Source of the DNA: Candidatus Krumholzibacteriota bacterium
GTDB lineage: Bacteria; Krumholzibacteriota; Krumholzibacteriia; Krumholzibacteriales; Krumholzibacteriaceae
Assembly: GCA_016932415.1 (NCBI GenBank)
Contig: JAFGCX010000010.1
Coordinates: forward strand, 248,001-312,000
DNA: 64,000 nt
Reading direction: 5' to 3'
Part shown: positions 36,901 through 44,670 of the stretch, piece by piece
How the letters are laid out: each line of letters opens with the position of its first letter
How positions within the stretch are numbered: the stretch's first letter is position 1
The notes under the pieces: generated by a model
What the model saw: the letters and a program-made list of their open reading frames with translations, nothing else
What the model was told of the DNA's origin: nothing
Database searches by the model: none
Made by a program: the position numbers and the translations under genes

Positions 36901-37298
36901 TGCATCGCCAGTGTAACGAGAAGGACGACGAAATTCAGGCAGAGGAAGATCATCAGTATCCCCGTGGTCTTCCCTATGACGTAATCGCCGTTTGTCATCG
37001 ATCTCATATAGACGACTTCGGTGGTATCAAGCTTCTTGTCTCTTTTGAGAAAGTCGGATGCGAGAAAAACCGCTATGACGGCCTGGACCGTGTTGAGAAG
37101 GAGGATGACTACATATGGGACAGTCGAGGGGATCGCTCTCATGCCCCAAGGTAGCGACGTGACGGGAGAGAGGACCGCGAAAGTCCAGAAACCGAGAAAC
37201 CCTATCGCGATCATCGAAAAGATCCTGAAAAACCAGCTTCGGAACAGTGTCTTGACCTCGATCCTGGCGACAGCCCAGATATTGTAAAGAGAGATCAT
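33930..37298 (-). CDS. ABC-2 permease fused to a degenerate M1-peptidase-like region and a golvesin-like domain
   Basis: A 1122-residue protein. Residues 1-285 hold six to seven membrane segments of an ABC-2 permease, with the soluble loop FLKRDKKLDTTEVVYMRSM. From about 290 it is extracytoplasmic and resembles the M1 aminopeptidase family: a beta-sandwich (RICRIDMEHLGGKISATAS), then a catalytic-domain-like region (SPSHPEISRKDFIYFKLDV). The zinc motif HExxH is missing; the matching place reads SVAQEIVQPE, so the region is probably not an active metallopeptidase. Residues 985-1122 resemble the golvesin/xanthan-lyase C-terminal beta domain (WNFLGSYYISQGAATVEL, IADAVKWV). The ATPase encoded upstream is the likely partner. 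Confidence 0.85.
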   Translation of the reverse strand: MISLYNIWAVARIEVKTLFRSWFFRIFSMIAIGFLGFWTFAVLSPVTSLPWGMRAIPSTVPYVVILLLNTVQAVIAVFLASDFLKRDKKLDTTEVVYMRSMTNGDYVIGKTTGILMIFLCLNFVVLLVTLAMHLILGDTGIMWGSYLIYPLIISLPTLVFILGLSFLMMVLIRNQAITFILVLGYIALTLFYLSQKFHHLFDYMAYNMPLLYSDFTGFSDTCRLIMHRSIYFFLGLSFISVTILMIKRLPQSRMMTAVSRISAVAFLAVALVLAFLYINDISAGVSMRERIAAIGDEMVDRPVVTPRICRIDMEHLGGKISATASLKIENQTESVIDEYIFRLNPGLKVESVRGLSGEIEFSRNIQLLVISPAAPLVPGATDTFTVEYRGTIDEDACYADILEKDREKIARIDNAGPVSPGKRYSYMTDDFLLLTPESLWYPTPGAGYSPSHPEISRKDFIYFKLDVKTREDLIAVSQGFCKDRSSGKWSFRTLSPIPAMTLVIGDYSPISVNVDSIKYSIYIKKGHDFFSEYFNEIGDTLGVMIRDFRQETENELGLDYPFEQFSMIEVPAHFFSYRHLWSVAQEIVQPELVLLPEKGLSFRAIDFRRIQRRMERRRERSNETTSPAEKQADNLTRFVNSTLTGSSGFFSFGDNENPFAFAPSYNVFPNFLTFTTNIRSERWPVLNMALEAYYAGKMEGTPSSFVRFITGLSPDERINLALGEKTLQQIMSDRDKRDLAHFAIKAKGDYLFLLLESILGKEEFNDFLSGLITENRFGSMTDDQIIDRIRERFGFDFAPQIDDWYESRQLPGFLIGNIDSYKVLDGDRERYQVKARISNPEPVRGLLRITLKRRMGQGRGGFFGPRIPRSERDDELEEFIGLEAGETRELGFVLDYQPGNIEINTLISKNIPSVITVGLEDFELKKKVLPFSGEKKGVETVSLGEPGEIIIDNEDPGFKFDKTSKKSLLRRLLPDIGPSDEEKYVGMISWRSSGRWLISTDSKFYGKYIRSAHFTNVGKGTKKVSWNAELGESGYYDIYVYISRIRPPWGRHNDTVEYGSNNFMIHHDDGVDETQLELDGSEDGWNFLGSYYISQGAATVELTDKSDNGRFIIADAVKWVKR

Positions 37299-37368
37299 CG
37301 CTTCAGCCTTTCTTTTACGCGGGAAGCGCGCGGCGCGTCGTCGCGGGGCGCGCGAATGTCACGGATCG
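37299..37368. other. GC-rich hairpin between ATPase and permease genes
   Basis: The 70-base gap contains a CG-rich inverted repeat (GCGCGC at 37326-37331 and again at 37348-37353) unlike the surrounding DNA. It may be an intercistronic processing or attenuation element. No T run follows it, so it is not a simple terminator. Confidence 0.35.
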
Positions 37369-38256
37369 TCAGTTATTCTTCGTAGTGTTATGCTCCATGA
37401 AATAAACATACGCGTGTTCGAGATTCGGATCGATCTCCGTTCCGGGATAACCGTCGAGCTCTTTTCCCACCACGTCGACTTCCCATCCGTTGGTGGAAGG
37501 AAAGGTCGAGATCACCGAATATCTGCTTTTAATATCCTCGAGTTCGCTTTCTACAGCTTCGATCCGCCATACGTGCCCCCTGGTCATCGTTATCAGTTCA
37601 GTGGGAGCTCCGCGAAAAACGACCCTGCCTCCGTCGAGAAGGGCCATGTTATGGCATGTGCTTGAGATATCTCCGACAATATGGGTCGACAGGATGATAG
37701 TCACGTTCCGGTGGCCCATATCGGCTATCAGGTTCCTGAACCTTATTCTCTCTTCCGGATCGAGACCCGTCGTCGGTTCGTCGACTACTATGATCTTTGG
37801 ATCTCCTATCAGGGCCTGCGCTATACCGAGCCTGCGCTTCATTCCACCCGAGAGTTTGTTTGCCTGCCGGTCCCTGACATCGAAGAGTCCTACCTGTTCG
37901 AGCATCTCATCTACCGCCCGGGTCCTTGTGGCCTTATTCTTCAGTCCGGCCAGGCTCGCCACGTAATCGAGGAATTCCCATGTCTTGAGTTTTGAAAAGA
38001 ATCTGAAATCCTGCGGAAGATAACCGAGCATGCTTCTGATCTCCCGCCTGTTTCTGAGGATGTCGAGACTGCCGAAACTGATATTTCCCGATGAGGCTTT
38101 CATCAGTGTCACGAGAATCCGGATCAGAGTGGTCTTTCCAGCGCCATTAGGTCCGAGCAGGCCGAACATTCCACTCCCTATCTCCAGATTCACGTCGTCC
38201 AGCGCCCGTTTCCCTCCCTTGTAGACCATGTTCAGTCCGTTTATGGAGATATTCAT
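37369..38256 (-). CDS. ABC transporter ATPase (first ATPase of the export cluster)
   Basis: A 295-residue ATPase with Walker [10 protein letters not shown] (35-43), signature LSGGM (135-139), Walker B IIVVDEP (155-161) and the His loop (LSTHIVGD). The tail after residue 215 is a short regulatory extension with RGHVWRIEAVESELEDI. It is clearly a paralogue of the ATPase fused to the RND pump: both share [14 protein letters not shown], GLDPxERIRFRNL, GHVW and a closing LE(D/H)xY segment. The pair therefore probably arose by duplication within the cluster. The start ATG has AAAGGACAGG upstream. It serves the permease-M1 protein encoded 70 bases downstream. Confidence 0.95.
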   Translation of the reverse strand: MNISINGLNMVYKGGKRALDDVNLEIGSGMFGLLGPNGAGKTTLIRILVTLMKASSGNISFGSLDILRNRREIRSMLGYLPQDFRFFSKLKTWEFLDYVASLAGLKNKATRTRAVDEMLEQVGLFDVRDRQANKLSGGMKRRLGIAQALIGDPKIIVVDEPTTGLDPEERIRFRNLIADMGHRNVTIILSTHIVGDISSTCHNMALLDGGRVVFRGAPTELITMTRGHVWRIEAVESELEDIKSRYSVISTFPSTNGWEVDVVGKELDGYPGTEIDPNLEHAYVYFMEHNTTKNN

Positions 38257-38343
38257 CCTGTCCTTTCTTTCTGCGTGGCGGTGACGATCAGGGATCGAAC
38301 AACTAGCATACGTCGAGTCGGTGTTTATAGTTTCAGTCGCTCT

Positions 38344-40647
38344 TTACCCTGACGCGGTTTCGTCATTATTTCCTGAAAAGCGAAGAAAGATATCCATCGC
38401 CTTCATCGCGCGGTCGATCTTTCTGAAAACAGGGATACCCGCATCTTCCATCATCGCTACCGCGGCATCATATATCCTACCCTCATTCATGCATACGATC
38501 ACCGGTTTCGCCGTTGAATTGAATAGTCTGATCAGGGTATTGGGATGCGAGCTTTCCCTGGTGATATCCTCATCGTGACCGGGCCCCGCTTCGAGGTTCT
38601 CCTGGGTAGCTGTCGCGGCGACGTTCGATATGATTATACAGTCGGTGTTCGCGTCGTCTATTATAGCCCGGACGCATTTTCCGAACTCCGCTGTCGTCAC
38701 AGCGGGAGTAGTGTCGGTCGGATTATGGATATCGATTATGCCGGCAGGGAGATGCTTCCCCAGGTTCGTCCTGGTCGAGGGAGTGAACTGAGCGAGTACC
38801 ATCGATCCGAGCCTGTCGGCGGCGACTGAGCATTCATAACCTGCGTCGCTGCATATCCCTACCCTGTTGCCGCCCGGATTCCTTGTCCCAAGCAGAGTGA
38901 GGACCTTTACCGCATCTTCAATATCTTCGAGAGTATCGGCCTGATAGACACCTTCTTCGGCGAGGAGCCTGTCGAAGATTTCGTGGTCCGTCGCCATTGC
39001 CGCCGTATGGGACGCGGCAGCGGCGGCCCCTTCCGCCGTACGTCCCGTCTTGTAGACTATGATCTTTTTTCCTGAACGGATGATCTCTCTTGAGACATCA
39101 AGAAATCTTTTTCCCCCGCCCGGCTTGAACCCCTCGAGGTAGAGGCAGAAAAGATCGGTTCCGGGATCGTCCTTGAGGTTTATCATGTAATCGGTGATCG
39201 TCAGGTCGATCTGGTTTCCGACCGACACCATGTAGCGTGGCGAAAAGACCGCCGACAGAGTGCTGATAAGAGTGACAAGCCAGGCGCCGCTCTGGCTCAG
39301 TACAGCGGTGGAGCGTCCGAATCTTCCATCGAAAGATATCTTGTACCCGGGAAGAAAGAAGGTGTTGTATCCTCCCGGTCTCGATATTATGCCCATGCAG
39401 TTGGGGCCGTTGACGACGGTGCCGCCCCCTTTGCCTCTCCGGCTGTCAGATATCGCTTTCCTGATCTTTCTGTCCAGCTCTTTTCCTTCTTCGAGTTCGC
39501 CGAATCCCCCCGATATAAGTATGATCGATTCGGTTATGCCCGAACTGATCAGCTCTTCGAGGAGAGCCGCGGCCGCATCGCCCGCCGGGATCGTAAATAT
39601 CGTCATGTCGATTTTTTCCGGAAGCTCGCCGAGACTTCTGAACGCTCTGCACCCGTCTATCATCGATTCCTCAGGATGGAGGAGTACGATATCATCTTTT
39701 CCTATGGAGCTTCCATCAGACCGAAGATTTGCGAGTATCGTTCTCCCCATATTCATCCTGGTCGCCGAAGCCCCTATTATAAGGATTTTTTCAGGCCTTA
39801 AAAGCCGGTCGATCTTCTTCTGGGGCGGGAACAGATCATCTGACCGGCGTCTCGATATCTTTGCCAGGGCGTCAAGGGGTACGAGCTTGCCATCGACGGT
39901 TATCTGAAGTGGATTGATCTCAAGTTCCTCGATCGTACCGTAGAAGAGCTCAGAGGGGGGAGAGAACGATTCGGCGAGTGAGGCCATGACTGTGAGGGCT
40001 TCTTCTATCTTTCCGGTGTCGATGATCGCTCTTGGAGAGATTCTTGTCGAGCCCGAGATGATCGGGTAGAAAAGGGTCTTCTCAAGATACTTCCCGTTAT
40101 CGGCAGATTCGAGAACGCGTGACGCCGATCTGATGAAGAGTCCTTTTTCATTTTTCAATCCGTCCTGATAGACTTCCGTGCCTGTGCCACCCAGGCCCAT
40201 TACGATCACGGGGCCGAAAGATCTGTCCTGCCTGAGCGAAAGCAGAAGCTGCCAGGGGATCGATTCATCTATATCGAGCAGTTCCGCGATAAGCATTCCC
40301 GACAGTTCAGCGCCGAGTCTGCCCGCGATATTCGAGAAATCATCAAATACCCTGCCCAGTTCCTTTACATCCTTTTCGACAATTGCAATCCCGCCATGCT
40401 CTGAACGGTGGGGGATCTGCGGCGATAGCAACTTGCAGATGACCCTGTCTCCCGGTATCGAGGCGAGATCAGCGGTCAGTATCCCGTTTTTTTCTTCAAT
40501 ATTGAGAAATTCGGGAGTATCGAACCCGATAAGCCGGAATATCCGGTATGCTTTATCCTCGAGCAGATGACCCCGGCCCTTATCAAGTTCAACCGAGATT
40601 ATCTCCCTGACCTTCTCTACCACTGACCTGTCAGTGATCGGGGGCAT
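38344..40647 (-). CDS. ADP-forming acyl-CoA synthetase (acetate-CoA ligase type), ATP-grasp first
   Basis: A 767-residue protein that makes ATP from acyl-CoA and ADP, or the reverse. The ATP-grasp part comes first (about 10-260: VICKLLSPQIPHRSEHGG, LGGTGTEVYQDG, IEELEINPLQI). The CoA-binding domain follows (about 280-400: ILIIGASATRMNMGRTIL), then a succinyl-CoA-ligase-like domain with the phospho-His region AAAASHTAAMATDHE. Most fused archaeal-type enzymes run CoA-binding first and ATP-grasp last, so this is the opposite order. The ATG at 40647 has AAGGA upstream and overlaps the end of the small Cys-rich gene by 17 bases. Substrate range unknown. Confidence 0.85.
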   Translation of the reverse strand: MPPITDRSVVEKVREIISVELDKGRGHLLEDKAYRIFRLIGFDTPEFLNIEEKNGILTADLASIPGDRVICKLLSPQIPHRSEHGGIAIVEKDVKELGRVFDDFSNIAGRLGAELSGMLIAELLDIDESIPWQLLLSLRQDRSFGPVIVMGLGGTGTEVYQDGLKNEKGLFIRSASRVLESADNGKYLEKTLFYPIISGSTRISPRAIIDTGKIEEALTVMASLAESFSPPSELFYGTIEELEINPLQITVDGKLVPLDALAKISRRRSDDLFPPQKKIDRLLRPEKILIIGASATRMNMGRTILANLRSDGSSIGKDDIVLLHPEESMIDGCRAFRSLGELPEKIDMTIFTIPAGDAAAALLEELISSGITESIILISGGFGELEEGKELDRKIRKAISDSRRGKGGGTVVNGPNCMGIISRPGGYNTFFLPGYKISFDGRFGRSTAVLSQSGAWLVTLISTLSAVFSPRYMVSVGNQIDLTITDYMINLKDDPGTDLFCLYLEGFKPGGGKRFLDVSREIIRSGKKIIVYKTGRTAEGAAAAASHTAAMATDHEIFDRLLAEEGVYQADTLEDIEDAVKVLTLLGTRNPGGNRVGICSDAGYECSVAADRLGSMVLAQFTPSTRTNLGKHLPAGIIDIHNPTDTTPAVTTAEFGKCVRAIIDDANTDCIIISNVAATATQENLEAGPGHDEDITRESSHPNTLIRLFNSTAKPVIVCMNEGRIYDAAVAMMEDAGIPVFRKIDRAMKAMDIFLRFSGNNDETASG

Positions 40648-40825
40648 CGTTTTTATCCTTTTTGTTGTCGATGCACAGGGCGCTTTTCCGGACAAGCCGC
40701 TTGTACTTACCGCAATAAAGAGCGGTAAAGGTACGGCACGCTCCACCGAGGTGTTCTTCCTCGGGGAAAGAACAGTAAGGACAATCGGGAGCGCACCATC
40801 TCAGAGCGTCCTTGTGGTTCAGCAT
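40631..40825 (-). CDS. Small cysteine-rich protein, possibly metal-binding
   Basis: A 64-residue protein starting at the ATG at 40825 with AAGGAAG seven bases upstream. It contains CAPDCPYCSFPEEEHLGG, then CRTFTALYCGKYKRLV and a final Cys, six cysteines in all, spaced as for a zinc or iron-sulfur site. Its last codons overlap the start of the acyl-CoA synthetase gene by 17 bases, a typical coupled arrangement. The family is not recognised. The ribosome-binding site, cysteine pattern and overlap favour a real gene, but its shortness leaves doubt. Confidence 0.6.
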   Translation of the reverse strand: MLNHKDALRWCAPDCPYCSFPEEEHLGGACRTFTALYCGKYKRLVRKSALCIDNKKDKNDAPDH

Positions 40826-40833
40826 CTCTTCCT

Positions 40834-42657
40834 TTGCATCTAAAGAAAAATTCGTTTCTTCCGAGATACAGGTGTAAGGTATTATATTCAAACAGGCCTC
40901 TCTTGTCGAATATTAATGAAGAGGTCTTTCGAATCGATTTGCCGACCGGGGAGTCCTTTGCCTTGATGATAGACAGGAAACATATCGAAAAAGAGATCGA
41001 TGTCCAGGAAAAGATAGTGTCCGGTCTTAAAAAAGAGATATTCGGTTCGGATAAGTCATCCAGTTCAAGTTATATACGCGAGTTTCAGTCTGAGTTCGCC
41101 GGTTACAGAAAGATCGTCGGCACTGATGAGATTATCTCAAGGGCCCTTGCCAGCGATATAGTCTACTTCGGCGATTACCACCCTCTCGATGACAGCCAGG
41201 AGTGGGTCCTTTTTCTTGTCAGGGAAATGAAAAAAAAGGGAGCCGATGTAGTCCTTGCCCTCGAGATGCTCTATGAATATCAGCAGGAATCGCTCGACAG
41301 GTGGATGAAGGGAAAATACAGCGAAAAGGAATTCCTCAGGGTGATCAATTACGATTCGGAGTGGGGGTTCGACTGGGAGAGTTACAGGCGGATATTCGAG
41401 ATGGCGAAAGAACCCTTCGTCCCTCTTTTCGGGATTGATTATGAACCCCGGGACCAGCTGAGATTCATAAAACGGCGCGACAGGATGATGGCGCGCAAGA
41501 TACTATCGATAAGACAGTTTTTCCCTGGCCATACTGTAGTCGTAATGGCCGGCGAATCGCACCTCGCTTCATCTCACCTGCCCGACGAGTTGAGGAAGAT
41601 CTCTGAGGGGAAGCTCAGGGAACTGGTAATAGTACAGAATATTGACGATATATACTGGGATCTTCTTCGCGAAGGACGCGAGGAAGCCACCGCGGTGATG
41701 GTCGCAAGGAACAGGTATTGCGTCTTTACCGCCTCCCCGCTTGTCAAGTACCAGTCGTACAGGGATATAATAGAGAAGTGGAGCGATCAGCCGGTCTCCG
41801 AAGCTGTGTCGGGTTCGCTGAAAGAGATGGTCGATAATATTTCCGCGATCCTGCTGGGAAAGGGAGAAGCTCTCGAGGTGGAGATCTCCCGGGACTGGGT
41901 CGAACCGGTAGAATCGGTCTTTCCCGAGATCCACTTCAGAAAGACTTATAAATCCTTTTCGACTCTTCTCAGGTCGAAAAAGGTCAGCCTTGGAGGACTT
42001 CTTGCCGTCAAGCAGGATCTGCGAAGGACCGGTCTGAGCTATTTTCCCGCCTTGAATATATTTTTAATGCTTCATTTCAACCGGATGAGCGCCGCCGTCG
42101 AGGCATCGAGGTTTGTCGTCTACGCTATGAGGGGCGAACTGGGAATGTCAGGCAGGATAAGGAGGAGTATAGAGGACAGGTTCTACGCTTTCGTCATAGA
42201 GGAGGCTCTTGCCTGGGCTGGCGCGAGGATCATCAATCCAAGGATCGGCGCGGCCTCAGCCGACGATCTTCTCGGCAGGATAGATGAGGCGGGAGAGGTC
42301 TCACGGCCGTTGGACGGTTTTTCCATCGGACAGACGCGGGATATCGCGGCGATGTTGAAATACCATTTCAAATGGGAGAGGGAATGGAAGAAGGGGAGCA
42401 GGGTCACCTGCAAGCTTGGTGAGATCCACAGGCTCGAGATAAGAAAAAGGCTTTTTATAATCAAGACTCTTGGAAGGACTCTCGGTGATGCGATCCATAA
42501 GGGTTATCGCGAGGGGAAGATAAGGCGCAGGGAACTTCTAAGACTTTTCAGGGATAATTTTTCACATAAAGGATCAGGGATCAAGACCTACATGCGATGG
42601 GTCGAAAAAACTTCTCCTCAAAGGGATTTTCGATCAGGCGGGAAAGAGGCCGGGTAG
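40834..42657 (+). CDS. ChaN-domain protein with long unrecognised C-terminal region
   Basis: Up to 607 residues. Residues 85-275 match the ChaN/haem-binding-uptake (Tiki-like) domain: DIVYFGDYHPLDDSQEWVL, VVLALEMLYEYQQESLDRW, GFDWESYRRIF, and VVMAGESHLASSHLP, which keep the conserved His and Glu residues. ChaN-type proteins bind haem or act like metalloproteases of the erythromycin-esterase/Tiki superfamily. The C-terminal half (about 290-607) is mostly helical, basic and not recognised. There is no signal peptide, so it is probably cytosolic. The start is uncertain: TTG 40834 is the longest option, TTG 40903 and ATG 40966 (GGGGAG upstream) are others. It diverges from the small Cys-rich gene. 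Confidence 0.78.
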   Translation: MHLKKNSFLPRYRCKVLYSNRPLLSNINEEVFRIDLPTGESFALMIDRKHIEKEIDVQEKIVSGLKKEIFGSDKSSSSSYIREFQSEFAGYRKIVGTDEIISRALASDIVYFGDYHPLDDSQEWVLFLVREMKKKGADVVLALEMLYEYQQESLDRWMKGKYSEKEFLRVINYDSEWGFDWESYRRIFEMAKEPFVPLFGIDYEPRDQLRFIKRRDRMMARKILSIRQFFPGHTVVVMAGESHLASSHLPDELRKISEGKLRELVIVQNIDDIYWDLLREGREEATAVMVARNRYCVFTASPLVKYQSYRDIIEKWSDQPVSEAVSGSLKEMVDNISAILLGKGEALEVEISRDWVEPVESVFPEIHFRKTYKSFSTLLRSKKVSLGGLLAVKQDLRRTGLSYFPALNIFLMLHFNRMSAAVEASRFVVYAMRGELGMSGRIRRSIEDRFYAFVIEEALAWAGARIINPRIGAASADDLLGRIDEAGEVSRPLDGFSIGQTRDIAAMLKYHFKWEREWKKGSRVTCKLGEIHRLEIRKRLFIIKTLGRTLGDAIHKGYREGKIRRRELLRLFRDNFSHKGSGIKTYMRWVEKTSPQRDFRSGGKEAG

Positions 42658-42846
42658 CAGTTTTCCGGTTTTTTTTCGTTTTTGTTTGAATTTTTTCCCC
42701 GTAACCCCCAAAATCACCGCAATCCTGGCTCTGATCAAGCTTGGCGCCTGCTGTGCCCGGAGCCTGGACTCGGGGAGCAGCGTTCCACTGCGCGGCGCGA
42801 TCACCCGTTGGCGCGCGTACTGGTCCGTGTGTGAAGTGATCATATA
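42658..42846. other. Intergenic region of atypical composition
   Basis: This stretch starts with long T runs after the ChaN gene (a possible terminator at 42660-42690) and then turns into unusually CpG-rich DNA (42720-42830), unlike the GATC-rich coding style around it. No convincing gene, tRNA or repeat was found. A 69-codon minus-strand frame crosses it but has no family signature. Confidence 0.5.
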
Positions 42847-42861
42847 ATGAGGGAGAGAGAA

Positions 42862-43221
42862 ATGGAAGATGCCAGGGACCTTGTCGATCAGACAGTTCTT
42901 GTAAGGCTTGATTCGACAGAGGGGCTTGAATTTACCGGCATTGAAAAGGACTGCCCCTTTTTCTGCAAGGTGTCGGCAGTCGATGAGATCGGCATCTGGG
43001 TCGAGAACAGGAAATTCGTCACCATAGAACTCAAAGATTCCGGCGGTAAGTGCATACCCGTGAATAAACAGAAGGAAGAGATCAATACGGTGAATTTTCT
43101 TCTTCCTTGGCGAAAGGTCCTGACTGTAGTAAAATTTCCCGATATCGACCCCGAAAAATTGGAAAATGAGACAGTCGGATCGCTCGACGGAAGCGACAGA
43201 AGAATAGGTTTTCTGAAATAG
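42862..43221 (+). CDS. Small protein of unknown function
   Basis: A 119-residue cytosolic protein. The ATG at 42862 lies just after GGGAGAGAGAA and is preferred; the ATG at 42847 is the longest option. It is rich in beta-strand-like stretches (LVDQTVLVRLDS, IGIWVENRKFVTIEL, PWRKVLTVVKFP), suggesting a small barrel of SH3 or Sm type, but no family is recognised. It ends 31 bases before ktrB and may be co-transcribed with the potassium uptake genes. Confidence 0.68.
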   Translation: MEDARDLVDQTVLVRLDSTEGLEFTGIEKDCPFFCKVSAVDEIGIWVENRKFVTIELKDSGGKCIPVNKQKEEINTVNFLLPWRKVLTVVKFPDIDPEKLENETVGSLDGSDRRIGFLK

Positions 43222-43252
43222 GTTTTTTCTTTAATACAGGACAGGGATCATA

Positions 43253-44635
43253 TTGAGATCTTCTATCGCAAAGATGATCAGGATCCAGGTGCAGAGGATG
43301 CGTCCGGGATCGCTAGTCATAATAAGCTTCCTGATCGCCGCGTTTAGTGGAGCGCTACTTCTGGCGATGCCGATATCATCGACTGGAGATTCCCTTCCTG
43401 TTGTCGACGCTCTATTTACATCTACTTCAGCTATATGCGTCACCGGGCTCATCGTCGTCGATACGGGCAGTCAGTTCACCATTTTCGGGAAAGGTGTCAT
43501 CCTGCTGTTGATCCAGCTTGGAGGACTCGGTGTAATGACTTTTTCGGTTTTTCTCTTCCTTTTTCTCGGCAAGAGCCTGGGGATCCGCGAGAGATGGATA
43601 GTGACTGAGACTTTCACTCCGGCCCCGATACGCGACGTGCGAAAACTGATCAGTTCGATATTTATCTTCACCTTCATAGCAGAGGGGCTGGGAGCGCTTT
43701 CACTTTTTCTCTTCTGGTATAACGATCTCGGATTTTCCCATGCCGTTCGAAAAGCAGTCTTTCATTCCGTTTCTGCTTTCTGCAACGCCGGGTTTTCGAC
43801 ATACAGGACCAGTTTCATCGATTTCAGGACGAGCGCGTGGCTGAATACGACGATAATACTTCTGATAATAGCCGGTGGCCTCGGTTTTCCAGTGATCTAC
43901 GAATTCAGGAACAGGATAAGGTACCGCAGGGAGCACAGGCGGGTCCCGGTCTCATTGCACACCAAGATGGTACTTTCGACGACGGCAGTGCTTATTTTGA
44001 CGGGATGGGTCCTGATATTCATTTTCGAAATGGGCGGGGAACTCTCGTCACTTTCCATCAAGGGAAAGCTTTTCGCGGCTCTTTTTCAATCGGTGACGGC
44101 AAGAACGGCCGGTTTCAACACTCTTGATATCCCCCTTATGGGACCGGCGGCTCTTTTCGTGATCGTGATGCTGATGTTCGCGGGAGCCAGCCCCGGATCG
44201 TGCGGGGGAGGGATCAAGACGACATCCGTCGCGGTCTTCTTTGCGATCCTGAAGGACAAATTCCGGGGGCGCCATGTGATAAGCATGTTCAGGCGGACGA
44301 TCCCGGATGATATGATTGCGAGGACGCTTTCGATTTTTTTCCTCGCGGTACTGGTCGTTACGGCCGGGCTGATACTGCTTCTGGTGACGGAGATGGATTC
44401 GATGAGATCGGGGAGTGAATTTTTCCTCGCCTATCTGTTTGAAGCAGTATCGGCTTTCGCGACTGTGGGCCTTTCCATGGGGATAACCTCAGCATTGACG
44501 GCGGGTGGAAAGATCGTACTGATAGTACTGATGCTACTGGGAAGAGTCGGACTTCTCACGGTAGCTTACGTAATAACAAGACAGGAACACGGCAGGCTAT
44601 TCAAATATGTGGAAGAAAGGGTTATGATCGGATGA
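43253..44635 (+). CDS. ktrB: KtrB/TrkH-type potassium transporter membrane subunit
   Basis: A 460-residue membrane protein with the four M1-P-M2 repeats of the Trk/Ktr/HKT family. P-loop regions are visible as FTSTSAICVTGL, SVSAFCNAGFS, SVTARTAGFNTL and AVSAFATVGLSMG, each with the selectivity glycine. It moves potassium, often driven by sodium or membrane potential, with a KtrA/TrkA ring bound on the cytosolic side. The start is a TTG with AGGG upstream; the ATG at 43274 is possible. ktrA follows directly and the frames overlap or nearly touch. Confidence 0.94.
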   Translation: MRSSIAKMIRIQVQRMRPGSLVIISFLIAAFSGALLLAMPISSTGDSLPVVDALFTSTSAICVTGLIVVDTGSQFTIFGKGVILLLIQLGGLGVMTFSVFLFLFLGKSLGIRERWIVTETFTPAPIRDVRKLISSIFIFTFIAEGLGALSLFLFWYNDLGFSHAVRKAVFHSVSAFCNAGFSTYRTSFIDFRTSAWLNTTIILLIIAGGLGFPVIYEFRNRIRYRREHRRVPVSLHTKMVLSTTAVLILTGWVLIFIFEMGGELSSLSIKGKLFAALFQSVTARTAGFNTLDIPLMGPAALFVIVMLMFAGASPGSCGGGIKTTSVAVFFAILKDKFRGRHVISMFRRTIPDDMIARTLSIFFLAVLVVTAGLILLLVTEMDSMRSGSEFFLAYLFEAVSAFATVGLSMGITSALTAGGKIVLIVLMLLGRVGLLTVAYVITRQEHGRLFKYVEERVMIG

Positions 44636-44670
44636 CCGGCCCGGTCACCGGGGCGAGGAAAGGATCGGAA

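Noticed and set aside
42634-42843. 69-codon minus-strand frame over the CpG-rich gap
   Set aside because: No ribosome-binding site, no family match and biased composition; treated as non-coding.
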